Source: Methylomonas sp. (GTDB lineage Bacteria > Pseudomonadota > Gammaproteobacteria > Methylococcales > Methylomonadaceae). Taken from it: a DNA stretch of 6,594 nt. Positions 1 to 5,634 of this stretch are shown here, piece by piece. The notes under the pieces are model-generated. The model saw only the letters and a program-made list of their open reading frames with translations, was not told the DNA's origin and searched no databases. The stretch's first letter is position 1; every line of letters begins with the position of its first letter. The stretch covers positions 1 through 6,594 of the forward strand of contig JAQTYP010000199.1 in assembly GCA_028688235.1 (NCBI GenBank), read 5' to 3'. The position numbers and the translations under genes were made by a program.

Positions 1-42
1 GTCAGAGGCACGCGCTTTTTGGCTAAGGCGGAGGCAGAATGA
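1..42 (+). CDS. 3' end of an upstream gene (partial, unidentified)
   Basis: Reading from base 1 in the first frame gives 13 open codons ending in TGA at 40-42; the visible tail reads RGTRFLAKAEAE. The stop overlaps the ATG of the next gene in the classic four-base ATGA arrangement, which suggests translational coupling and a shared operon. Thirteen codons are too few to identify the protein. From memory, OmpA lipoproteins like the next one often sit beside genes for FecR-domain proteins and CHASE2-domain adenylate cyclases, so one of these is a reasonable guess but only a guess. Of the other two forward frames, one closes at a TAA at 24-26 and the other stays open past the start of the next gene without an end that suggests a gene junction. 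Confidence 0.45.
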   Translation, partial: VRGTRFLAKAEAE

Positions 43-662
43 TGATGGACGGCAACAGGAACTCATCGAGTTTTACACACCGTTGGCTAAGAGCCCTGGT
101 TTTGCCGGGCGCATTGATGCTGAATGCATGCTCTCAACCCTATGTCGTACTGCTGGCCGAGGAAGACGGTAGTCTAGGCAAGGTCGTCGTGACGACGCCA
201 AAGGGCGAAACGTTGTTGCAGAGCGATAGAGACGCCATCAACATGAACGAAGAAGCAGGGAAAACCTTCACGGCAACCGAGCAGCAAATCAAACAGGATT
301 TTGCCAATGCGCTCGCCGTCAGTCCAAAGAAACCGCTATCCTATTATTTGTATTTCAAGGAGGGCACGGCGGTTTTGACTGCGGAGTCGGCGGCCGATAT
401 TCCCAAAATCATTGAAGAAATTCGTAGTCGTCCCGCAGTGGATATTTCTATCATAGGGCACACCGATACGGTCGGTTATGACGACGACAACGCCCGTTTG
501 AGTCTGGAAAGGGCAAAGTCCGTGGCCTTGCTATTTGTCGATGCGATGCCCGATGCCAATAAAGTGACTATCGATTCGCACGGCGAAAAGAATTTATTGG
601 TGCCCACGCCGGATAACGCTTCTGAGCCAAGGAATCGCAGAGTCGAAGTGACGGTGAGGTGA
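39..662 (+). CDS. OmpA-family outer-membrane lipoprotein
   Basis: A 207-residue protein with a lipoprotein signal: basic start, hydrophobic stretch at about 17-28, and lipobox L28-N29-A30-C31, so C31 should be lipidated. The residue after it is Ser, which favours outer-membrane sorting. Residues about 100-207 form an OmpA C-terminal domain that binds peptidoglycan: GHTD at 140-143, then N151, LS at 154-155, R158-A159 and V162, and the closing NRRVEV near 199-204. D143 and R158 are spaced 15 apart, like the Asp/Arg pair that grips diaminopimelate in known OmpA domains. Residues 35-95 are a small linker domain I cannot name. Three ATG codons stand in a row (39, 42, 45); I keep 39 because it forms the ATGA overlap with the preceding frame, though GGAGG at 30-34 is better spaced from 42 or 45. 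The likely role is anchoring the outer membrane to the wall, or envelope sensing with its upstream partner. Family assignment is secure; exact role is not. Confidence 0.9.
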   Translation: MMMDGNRNSSSFTHRWLRALVLPGALMLNACSQPYVVLLAEEDGSLGKVVVTTPKGETLLQSDRDAINMNEEAGKTFTATEQQIKQDFANALAVSPKKPLSYYLYFKEGTAVLTAESAADIPKIIEEIRSRPAVDISIIGHTDTVGYDDDNARLSLERAKSVALLFVDAMPDANKVTIDSHGEKNLLVPTPDNASEPRNRRVEVTVR

Positions 663-681
663 GCTGCAATATCAGGCGACG

Positions 682-717
682 ATCAACCTGCCCAGATGAA
701 TTGCGGCATTGGTTGAT
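682..717. terminator. Weak inverted repeat between convergent genes
   Basis: ATCAACC (682-688) and GGTTGAT (711-717) form a perfect 7-bp inverted repeat. TGC/GCA can pair further inside after a two-base bulge. It lies in the 54-base gap between the OmpA gene and the convergent SulP gene, and its right arm touches the SulP stop codon. Neither strand has a T-run after the stem, so it is not a standard intrinsic terminator; a bidirectional stop or mRNA 3'-end stabiliser is possible. Confidence 0.3.
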
Positions 718-2279
718 TATTGGCGGGGAGAGGATGCTATGAAACAAAAGCTTTCAAATCCCTGCGTTTCAACGACGATACTCCTGTCATTGGCCGTCAA
801 CATAAAGTCAGAAAGGGTTTCCAGTATGTCTTGATCGATAAACAAGGCTTTACTGCCGTCTATGCTCAAATGACAGTGGTCGGGGATCTTGCTCAATTGT
901 TCGCGCAGCAAGGCTTTATTCAGAAACGATACATCCTTATGCAATCTCAACAAGTAATGCGATCCGTGCTGAGTCAAGGTCATGGCTTGGTGAAAATTCG
1001 CTTTCAGCACGAATAAAATCCCAACGACCATGCCTATCGTTATACCTATCAGCAAATCGGAGATCAATATGGCAAAGACCGTGATGATGAAGGGTAGAAA
1101 CTGATTCCAACCTTTGTGGTAAAACTCGACGAACAACCTGGGTCTTGCCAGCTTGTAGCCGGTATGCAGCAATATAGACGCCAGACACGCCAACGGAATC
1201 GTATTCAAGAATCCTGAAAAATAAATGGCACTGATCAGCAGCAGCAAACCATGAAAGAAGCTGGAAAGCCAACTTTGCCCTCCCGCGTTGATATTGGCCG
1301 CGCTACGCACGATGACGGCGGTAATCGGCAAGCCCCCTAGCATACCGCTTATCATATTGCCCAGCCCTTGGGCCTTGAGTTCCCGATTGGTCGGCGTAAT
1401 GCGTTTATGCGGATCCAGCTTGTCAACGGCTTCGACGCTCAATAAGGTTTCCAGGCTGGCGATAATGGCTATCGTCGCGGCGACGCTGAAAACCTTAGGG
1501 TTCAAAACCTGACTGAAGTCAGGAAATTGAAATTGGCCAATGAACTTGCCTACGGAACCCAATGCGGGCAAGGATACCATCTGCTCCTTAGGCATGCTCC
1601 ATTCCGGTGCATATTCGAATGCCAGCGCGTTATAGGCAATTCCCCAAAACACGGCGACCAGTGGTCCGGGTATCGCTCGTATCCAGACGATGCGTTTTAA
1701 GAAAGCGCTGTCCCACGCTATCAGAATCGCTAATGCGACCATGCTGACCAATGTAACGCCGGGCACAACGCCTTCCAGCGCCTGACCGAGTTCGAAGAAA
1801 CTCGATTCTGCAGTTTCCTGCATATAACTCTCGTCGCCTTCGTAACTGGAATGGTAGCCCGTGGCGTGTGGGGTTTGCTTGATTATCAATATCAGGCCTA
1901 TCGCCGCCAGCATGCCCTTGATTACCGAGGTCGGAAAAAAGGCGCCGATCACACCGGCATTTAGAAATCCCAAGGCTAATTGCAAACAACCGGCAATGGT
2001 TACGCTGAACAAAAACACCTGAAAGCTGCCCAGCGTCTCGATTGCATTAAATACGATAACCGTCAGGCCGGCCGCTGGACCCGATACGCTCAACTGCGAG
2101 CCGCTGGCCCATGAGACCAACAAGCCGCCGACGATACCGGCAATAATTCCCGAAAAAAGCGGAGCTCCTGAGGCCAATGCCACACCCAGGCACAAGGGCA
2201 ATGCCACCAGAAACACGACAATACCGGCCGGTAAATCCTGATTTAAATGCTTCAGATAGTCATGCATCAGCGATTTCAT
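717..2279 (-). CDS. SulP/SLC26-family anion transporter with short STAS-like tail
   Basis: A 520-residue inner-membrane protein. The N-terminal signature around 15-40 (DLPAGIVVFLVALPLCLGVA) and the SGPAAG motif at 66-71 are typical of the SulP family, which carries sulfate, bicarbonate or related anions, often with Na+ or H+. Hydrophobic segments run from about 17 to 427. E277 in SLETLLSVEAVDKLD lies where family members keep an acidic residue in transmembrane segment 8, and NRELKAQGLGN (298-308) with GGLP (315-318) is the usual conserved loop. The cytosolic tail (about 430-520) is short for a STAS domain but keeps a recognisable piece near 472-492 (SIDGSKALFIDQDILETLSDF region). I start at ATG 2277-2279, which has GAGG seven bases upstream; a TTG ten codons earlier extends the frame but has no comparable site. 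Substrate cannot be read from sequence. This subgroup is often encoded beside or fused to carbonic anhydrases, which hints at bicarbonate, but no such gene is present here. Confidence 0.9.
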   Translation of the reverse strand: MKSLMHDYLKHLNQDLPAGIVVFLVALPLCLGVALASGAPLFSGIIAGIVGGLLVSWASGSQLSVSGPAAGLTVIVFNAIETLGSFQVFLFSVTIAGCLQLALGFLNAGVIGAFFPTSVIKGMLAAIGLILIIKQTPHATGYHSSYEGDESYMQETAESSFFELGQALEGVVPGVTLVSMVALAILIAWDSAFLKRIVWIRAIPGPLVAVFWGIAYNALAFEYAPEWSMPKEQMVSLPALGSVGKFIGQFQFPDFSQVLNPKVFSVAATIAIIASLETLLSVEAVDKLDPHKRITPTNRELKAQGLGNMISGMLGGLPITAVIVRSAANINAGGQSWLSSFFHGLLLLISAIYFSGFLNTIPLACLASILLHTGYKLARPRLFVEFYHKGWNQFLPFIITVFAILISDLLIGITIGMVVGILFVLKANFHQAMTLTQHGSHYLLRLHKDVSFLNKALLREQLSKIPDHCHLSIDGSKALFIDQDILETLSDFMLTANDRSIVVETQGFESFCFIASSPRQ

Positions 2280-2286
2280 TTTCCGA

Positions 2287-2290
2287 CCTC
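2287..2290 (-). promoter_or_regulatory. Ribosome binding site deciding the SulP start
   Basis: On the minus strand this reads GAGG, seven bases before the ATG at 2277-2279. It supports the 520-residue form over a TTG start at 2307-2309 that would add MTYPKCRGRK, a polar stretch unlike the family's usual N-terminus. Confidence 0.65.
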
Positions 2291-2401
2291 GGCATTTTGG
2301 ATAGGTCAATCGGTATGCAGCAAGATAGAGTCGAGTAATGCCTTCAAAGAAAGTCGGCTGTTGGATCGCCCTCTGCTATACCGCTATTCCTCAGATTACA
2401 A

Positions 2402-2432
2402 GGCCGGCACCGGCTATGACGCTTGGCCGGCC
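2402..2432 (-). terminator. Candidate terminator after the FKBP gene
   Basis: GGCCGGC (2402-2408) and GCCGGCC (2426-2432) form a perfect 7-bp GC stem with a 17-base loop, starting 8 bases downstream of the FKBP stop codon. On the minus strand only a short TTGT follows, so the T-tract is poor. Smaller overlapping stems in the same GC-rich stretch could compete. It would separate FKBP transcription from the SulP gene 160 bases further on, though read-through into SulP cannot be excluded. Confidence 0.4.
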
Positions 2433-2440
2433 GTTCCGGC

Positions 2441-2920
2441 TTAATTGACTTTGATCAGCTCCACATCGAAGATCAACGCCGAATTCGGGCCAATGTCGCG
2501 GCCGGCGCCACGTTCGCCATAAGCCAGGTTGGCTGGTATGAAAAGGCGGTATTTGGCGCCTTCTTTCATCAGCTGCAGTCCCTCTGTCCATCCGGCGATC
2601 ACGCGATTGAGAGGGAAGGTTGCCGGTTCGCCGCGGCTATAGGAACTGTCGAACTCCTTGCCGTCTATCGTGGTGCCTTTGTAATGCACGGTGACGTTAT
2701 CGGTGGCTTTGGGCGCAACCCCCGTACCTTCATTGAATACCTGGTATTGCAGCCCGCTGGCAGTGCTCGTGACACCGGGCTTTTGAGCGTTTTCACTCAG
2801 GAATTTTTCGCCTGCCGCTTGGTTTTCGGCGGGAGTGGTGGCGTTGGCCATAGAGAACATAACAAATCCTATAATAAATGCAGTTAATATTGCGATGACG
2901 CGGTTTCTTAGGTTTTTCAC
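2441..2920 (-). CDS. Periplasmic FKBP-type peptidyl-prolyl cis-trans isomerase (short FkpA/Mip-like)
   Basis: A 159-residue secreted prolyl isomerase that should catalyse cis-trans isomerisation of Xaa-Pro bonds during protein folding in the periplasm. Residues 1-27 are a signal peptide (basic NLRNR, hydrophobic core 8-23) with an ANA cleavage site at 25-27. Residues about 55-159 are one complete FKBP domain. The pocket residues known from FKBP12 are all present: Y80, F90-D91, F102, V107-I108, W111, Y134 and F151. The stretch at 32-62 (GEKFLSENAQKPGV, then TASGLQY) matches the linker before the catalytic domain of FkpA/Mip proteins, but the long helical dimerisation domain of those 230-270-residue proteins is absent, so this is a short, probably monomeric form. 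The start is GTG (2918-2920), supported by AGGAG six bases upstream and by the intact signal peptide. Function secure; the exact subfamily name is not. Confidence 0.95.
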   Translation of the reverse strand: MKNLRNRVIAILTAFIIGFVMFSMANATTPAENQAAGEKFLSENAQKPGVTSTASGLQYQVFNEGTGVAPKATDNVTVHYKGTTIDGKEFDSSYSRGEPATFPLNRVIAGWTEGLQLMKEGAKYRLFIPANLAYGERGAGRDIGPNSALIFDVELIKVN

Positions 2921-2926
2921 GGAGAG

Positions 2927-2931
2927 CTCCT
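2927..2931 (-). promoter_or_regulatory. Ribosome binding site for the GTG start of the FKBP gene
   Basis: AGGAG on the minus strand, six bases before GTG at 2918-2920. The signal peptide begins exactly there and no ATG in the same frame fits as well, so this site decides a non-ATG start. Confidence 0.75.
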
Positions 2932-2955
2932 GCGTTGATTAAACTAGTGCCTATT

Positions 2956-2961
2956 AGTATA
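2956..2961 (-). promoter_or_regulatory. Possible -10 box of the FKBP promoter
   Basis: TATACT on the minus strand, about 36 bases before the GTG start, is a good sigma-70 -10 match. No good -35 lies 16-18 bases upstream. A TTGAAA exists but only 9 bases away, inside the left arm of the palindromic element at 2965-3046. If this promoter is real, its -35 side is made of that element. Confidence 0.3.
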
Positions 2962-2964
2962 CCT

Positions 2965-3046
2965 TTCGAATTTCAAATTTCGGCACATCCGCACCCTTGC
3001 CCTCCGGGAGGGCTAGGGTGAGGGAAGTAAAAAAACGAAATTCGAA
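2965..3046. repeat. REP/MITE-like palindromic element
   Basis: An 82-base structure symmetric about a GC-rich centre. The outer arms TTCGAATTTC (2965-2974) and GAAATTCGAA (3037-3046) are perfect 10-bp inverted repeats. After 17 and 16 bases of spacer come the inner arms 2992-3004 and 3008-3020, which pair over 13 positions with one T-T mismatch around a CGG loop. The core (CACCCT-GCCCTCC and its complement) resembles a repetitive intergenic palindrome that I recall from many proteobacterial genomes. It has an A-run, not a T-run, on its + side and none on the other, so it is not an ordinary terminator. Copy number elsewhere in the genome cannot be judged from this window. Confidence 0.65.
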
Positions 3047-3253
3047 GTGCAATGACTATAACGTGTGCGGTGATTGGTTTTCCACTACCTTTTTTCGCTT
3101 GGCATCTCCAAAAACCTATACCTATTACAGTATATCTGACTCGCATTGGTCGCGCCGCAATTGCTATCAGTGAGAAGCTGACTGAATTCACCGGAATTCA
3201 CCATAGTCCAAACCCTTGCCGCCACTCGTTAATCCCAATATTCCTGTCATGTT
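3047..3253. other. Non-coding gap with no recognised gene
   Basis: Part of the roughly 395-base interval between the FKBP and small lipoprotein genes. Short open frames exist on both strands, but none has a ribosome binding site or a recognisable protein. I see no tRNA, no convincing structured RNA and no gene remnant. A weak hairpin TCAGT/ACTGA (3167-3185) and the tandem repeat at 3184-3203 are the only structures noted. Confidence 0.5.
3184..3203. repeat. 10-bp tandem direct repeat
   Basis: GAATTCACC occurs at 3184-3192 and again at 3194-3202, giving two near-identical 10-base units (last base G, then A). Each contains the palindrome GAATTC. It may be a simple duplication by slippage or a pair of binding half-sites; nothing nearby settles which. 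Confidence 0.5.
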
Positions 3254-3285
3254 TTGAGATCAATTGGCTAGTAACAGACTAAAAT
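3254..3285 (+). promoter_or_regulatory. Weak candidate promoter for the small lipoprotein gene
   Basis: TAAAAT at 3280-3285 is a fair -10 box about 30 bases before the start codon. The best -35 match, TTGAGA at 3254-3259, is 20 bases away, longer than the usual 16-18, so the pairing is doubtful. The leader between them and the gene is A-rich. Confidence 0.25.
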
Positions 3286-3315
3286 TACCAAAAATCCCCA
3301 AAAACAGGAGAAAAC

Positions 3316-3666
3316 ATGAAACTAAAATGGTTGTGGATATTGTGGCTGGCTGCGATTTTGATGGGCTGCGGGCACGGATTCGAAGGGGAATACAAAGAAC
3401 AGGTCGGCTCGCCGGTCGAGTTTTTGAATACGATTACCCAAATGGCTGGCGGCAGAACCCTCGTTATCGGCCCCGATTTCATCGATTCCAACGGTATAAG
3501 GACCCCGTATCAAGATATTTTCGTACGCGAGTCTGGCAGTCAGCGCTATTTGGTATTTATCAAGGAAGACGGTAGCGAGGAGGCTTGGAAGATAGAAGAC
3601 GACGACACCTTGGTTCAAGACGGCGGCGGACTGGTCTCCATTACGTTGAAACGTGTCAAGAAATAA
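3316..3666 (+). CDS. Small putative lipoprotein of unknown function
   Basis: A 116-residue protein that I do not recognise. The N-terminus is a clear lipoprotein signal: MKLK, a tryptophan-rich hydrophobic core (6-14) and lipobox L15-M16-G17-C18; Gly after the Cys favours the outer membrane. The mature part (about 98 residues) starts GFEGEY, is polar and acidic in its C-terminal half (EDGSEEAWKIEDDD, 84-97), and ends in a basic LKRVKK. Its pattern of short alternating hydrophobic runs (LVIGPDF, YLVFI, WKIE, VSITLKRV) suggests a small beta-rich fold, perhaps like other small 'FEG-Y' lipoproteins, but this is inference. The start is supported by AGGAG at 3306-3310, five bases upstream. It stands alone: no gene precedes it on this strand nearby, and the next gene is convergent. 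The signal peptide and ribosome binding site make it likely to be real and expressed. Confidence 0.8.
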   Translation: MKLKWLWILWLAAILMGCGHGFEGEYKEQVGSPVEFLNTITQMAGGRTLVIGPDFIDSNGIRTPYQDIFVRESGSQRYLVFIKEDGSEEAWKIEDDDTLVQDGGGLVSITLKRVKK

Positions 3667-3682
3667 TCGCACTGTTACATTG

Positions 3683-3743
3683 AGTCACTTGATTCCATTC
3701 ACGGTTAGCTGGGCTGGTCACAAACGGAATCAAGCATTTGACT
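3683..3743. terminator. Long inverted repeat between convergent genes
   Basis: CTTGATTCC (3688-3696) and GGAATCAAG (3726-3734) are a perfect 9-bp inverted repeat with a 29-base loop. The arms extend by AGTCA (3683-3687) against TGACT (3739-3743) after a 4-base bulge, for 14 pairs in all. It sits in the 88-base gap between the lipoprotein stop and the sseA stop, so both transcripts would carry it at their 3' ends. No T-run follows on either strand, so it would be a non-canonical bidirectional terminator or a 3'-end protecting stem. Confidence 0.4.
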
Positions 3744-3754
3744 GCACGAACGAT

Positions 3755-4609
3755 TTAAGCGGCCGTGCCCTTGGCAACGGTCCGGTTCTTGTTAACTATC
3801 CATTCGCTCCACGACCCTGCGTACAGCTTGGAACCTGCAAGGCCTGCAACCTCCATCGCCAACAGGTTGTGGCAGGCGGTCACGCCGGAACCACACATGT
3901 GCACGACTTGTTCGGGCCTTTTCGCATCGATCAAGGCCAAGAACTGTTTTTTTAGTTCCTCAGGCGGCAAAAACAGTCCGTTTTGATCCAGGTTGGCTTG
4001 AAACGGGCGGTTTAAGGCTTTCGGTACGTGGCCTGCGATGGGGTCTATGGGTTCCTGCAAGCCGGCGTAGCGTTCCGGTGTGCGGGCGTCTATCAATGTG
4101 ATCGTTTTAGCGGCCAAGCCGTTTTCGACGTCCGATGCAATCAGCCATTGCTTTTGATCCAGATAACAACGGAATTGCGCCGGAGCGATTTTCGGCAATA
4201 CGGCCGTGACGGCTAAGCCTTGTGTTTGCCATTGCTTGATGCCGCCGTCGAGCAGTGCGACATTTTGGTGACCCATAGCTCGCAATAGCCACCACATGCG
4301 GCCTGCGAATGCGCCGCTGGCATCGTCGTAAACCACGATTTGACTGCGGTTGCTGACGCCCCATGCCCCGAGTTTTCGGCTTAATTCGGAAAAATCGGGC
4401 AATGGGTGGCGGCCGGTGTAGCTTTTAACCGGCGAAGACAGATCTTTGTTCAAGTCTGCGTACCGGGCGCCGGCAAGATGGCCTTGGCGGTAGGCCCTGA
4501 AACCCGCTTGGTCGTCGGCCAACGAAAACCGGCAGTCGAAAATGACCCAGTCGGGTTTGTTCAGGTTCTTAGCCAGGTCGGTGGCGGATATCAATGTCGT
4601 ATAGCTCAT
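3755..4609 (-). CDS. sseA: 3-mercaptopyruvate sulfurtransferase (two-domain rhodanese)
   Basis: A 284-residue cytosolic sulfurtransferase, matching the family's usual length, that should transfer sulfur from 3-mercaptopyruvate to thiol or cyanide acceptors via a cysteine persulfide. Two rhodanese domains are visible: residues about 8-135 (DCRFSL, AYRQGHLAGARYADL, VVYDDASGAFAGRMWWLLRAMGH) and 155-275 (LIDARTPERYAG, IAGHVPKALN, LYAGSWSEW). The second holds the active loop C239-GSGVT; the CGSGVT sequence is the mercaptopyruvate type, whereas thiosulfate sulfurtransferases have CRKGVT. In the first domain the matching position is D96, so it is the usual inactive half. R180 is a plausible substrate-binding arginine. 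The start ATG abuts the TAA of the upstream oxidoreductase gene with no spacer, and GGAG six bases before the ATG lies inside that gene's end, so the pair is almost certainly one operon with coupled translation. Confidence 0.93.
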   Translation of the reverse strand: MSYTTLISATDLAKNLNKPDWVIFDCRFSLADDQAGFRAYRQGHLAGARYADLNKDLSSPVKSYTGRHPLPDFSELSRKLGAWGVSNRSQIVVYDDASGAFAGRMWWLLRAMGHQNVALLDGGIKQWQTQGLAVTAVLPKIAPAQFRCYLDQKQWLIASDVENGLAAKTITLIDARTPERYAGLQEPIDPIAGHVPKALNRPFQANLDQNGLFLPPEELKKQFLALIDAKRPEQVVHMCGSGVTACHNLLAMEVAGLAGSKLYAGSWSEWIVNKNRTVAKGTAA

Positions 4610-5587
4610 TTAGTTCTCCAGGATGATTTTGCCGAAATGTCGATTGCTTGCCATATGCGCGTGGGCTTTTTCGGCATCGGCAAGCGGAAATACCGAATCG
4701 ATGACCGGTTCGATTTTGCCTGCTTCGAGTAGTGGCCAGACTTTTTGATATAAGTCGCGAGCGATCCTGCCTTTGAATGCATCGTCTCGGGCTCTGAGCG
4801 TCGAGCCAGTGATGCTCAGGCGTTTGGCCATCACGGCCCACAAATTGATTTCGCTTTTGCTGCCGTTTTGAATCGCGATTTGCACCAAGCGGCCATCTTC
4901 CGCCAAGCATTTCAGGTTGCGCGGGAAATAATCGCCGCCGATGATGTCCAGAATCAGGTCTACGCCGTTACCGGTCGTGATTTGCTGGACGCTTTCGACG
5001 AAATCCAGCTTTTTGTAATCGATTGCGGCGTCGGCGCCCAATTCCATGCAGCGCCGGCATTTATCTTCGCTTCCAGCCGTGACGAAAACCCGATTGTCAA
5101 AGGCTTTGGCCAACTGTATTGCTGTTGTACCGATGCCGCTGCCGCCGCCGTGTACCAACAGGCTTTCGCCGGTCGCCAGACGCCCGCGGTCGAAGACGTT
5201 GCTCCAGACCGTGAAAAACGTCTCCGGCAAGGCCGCAGCTTCGATAAAACTAAATCCCTTAGGGATAGGCAGGCAGCAAACCGCAGAAGCCAAGCAATAT
5301 TCCGCATAGCCGCCGCCCGTGACCAGCGCGCAAACCCTATCGCCGGCTTTGAAAGCCTCTACTTTTGAACCGGCCTCGACGACGGTACCGGCCACTTCCA
5401 GGCCCAAAACATCCGAAGCGCCAGGAGGAGGGGAATAGAAACCTTGGCGTTGAACCAAATCCGGACGGTTGACGCCGGCGGCTGTGACTTTGATTAACAC
5501 CTGATGTCCCGCAGGTATCGGCGTTGCCAGTTCGGTCATTCGTAGCGTATTGCCTTCTACATCTTCGATGATTTCGATCGCACGCAT
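4610..5587 (-). CDS. NAD(P)H:quinone oxidoreductase, PIG3/TP53I3-type (MDR superfamily)
   Basis: A 325-residue cytosolic oxidoreductase of the medium-chain dehydrogenase superfamily, zinc-independent subgroup. Residues 1-120 form the GroES-like catalytic domain with the subgroup signature AAGVNRPDLVQRQG (36-49), PPPGASD (53-59) and LGLEVAG (61-67). The cysteine and histidine zinc ligands of alcohol dehydrogenases are not seen. LPETFFTVWSNVF (120-132) leads into the Rossmann domain, whose coenzyme loop is HGGGSGIG (146-153); AGSEDK (171-176) follows and suits NADPH. The C-terminus (HFGKIILEN) is typical. Relatives reduce quinones by one electron using NADPH; the true substrate here is unknown. 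The start at ATG 5585-5587 matches the family N-terminus (MRAIEI), although no good Shine-Dalgarno is seen before it. It is the first gene of a two-gene operon with sseA and is divergent from argC. Confidence 0.92.
   Translation of the reverse strand: MRAIEIIEDVEGNTLRMTELATPIPAGHQVLIKVTAAGVNRPDLVQRQGFYSPPPGASDVLGLEVAGTVVEAGSKVEAFKAGDRVCALVTGGGYAEYCLASAVCCLPIPKGFSFIEAAALPETFFTVWSNVFDRGRLATGESLLVHGGGSGIGTTAIQLAKAFDNRVFVTAGSEDKCRRCMELGADAAIDYKKLDFVESVQQITTGNGVDLILDIIGGDYFPRNLKCLAEDGRLVQIAIQNGSKSEINLWAVMAKRLSITGSTLRARDDAFKGRIARDLYQKVWPLLEAGKIEPVIDSVFPLADAEKAHAHMASNRHFGKIILEN
4616..4619 (-). promoter_or_regulatory. sseA ribosome binding site inside the upstream gene
   Basis: GGAG on the minus strand, six bases from the sseA ATG and within the last codons of the oxidoreductase gene. 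With the adjoining TAA-ATG junction it indicates that ribosomes finishing the first gene can start the second. Confidence 0.7.
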
Positions 5588-5619
5588 GTTTGGGGTTTTT
5601 AGCTTGTTGGATAGGCTTT

Positions 5620-5625
5620 ATTATA
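5620..5625 (-). promoter_or_regulatory. -10 box of the oxidoreductase-sseA operon
   Basis: A perfect TATAAT on the minus strand, 32 bases before the ATG, giving a short leader of about 25 bases. No good -35 sequence is present at 17 bases; that place is taken by the palindrome at 5635-5649. The same AT-rich stretch reads TATTAT on the + strand (5619-5624) and could serve argC. Confidence 0.45.
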
Positions 5626-5634
5626 TGCAGCTTT

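Noticed and set aside
2280..2309. TTG start giving a 530-residue SulP protein
   Set aside because: The added ten residues are polar and unlike the family, and the internal ATG has GAGG at ideal spacing.
2423..2887. A 154-codon plus-strand frame starting at TTG
   Set aside because: It is the complement of the FKBP gene, which carries a signal peptide and a full active site; the plus frame has no ribosome binding site and no known domain.
2992..3020. GC-rich hairpin as a rho-independent terminator
   Set aside because: On the + strand it is followed by an A-run and on the - strand by mixed sequence; it also lies upstream of both flanking genes, not after one.
3052..3282. A 76-codon frame in the gap before the small lipoprotein
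   Set aside because: It has no ribosome binding site, no recognisable sequence, and begins just beside the palindromic element. The opposite-strand frame at 2973-3191 reads through that element and gives a proline/glycine-rich artefact.
3755..4609. Thiosulfate sulfurtransferase (classical rhodanese)
   Set aside because: The active loop is CGSGVT, the mercaptopyruvate type, and not the CRKGVT type of thiosulfate enzymes.
4868..5368. A 166-codon open frame on the plus strand
   Set aside because: It is antisense to the oxidoreductase gene, shows no family features and its translation is the low-complexity Ala/Gln/Arg type expected from a complement frame.
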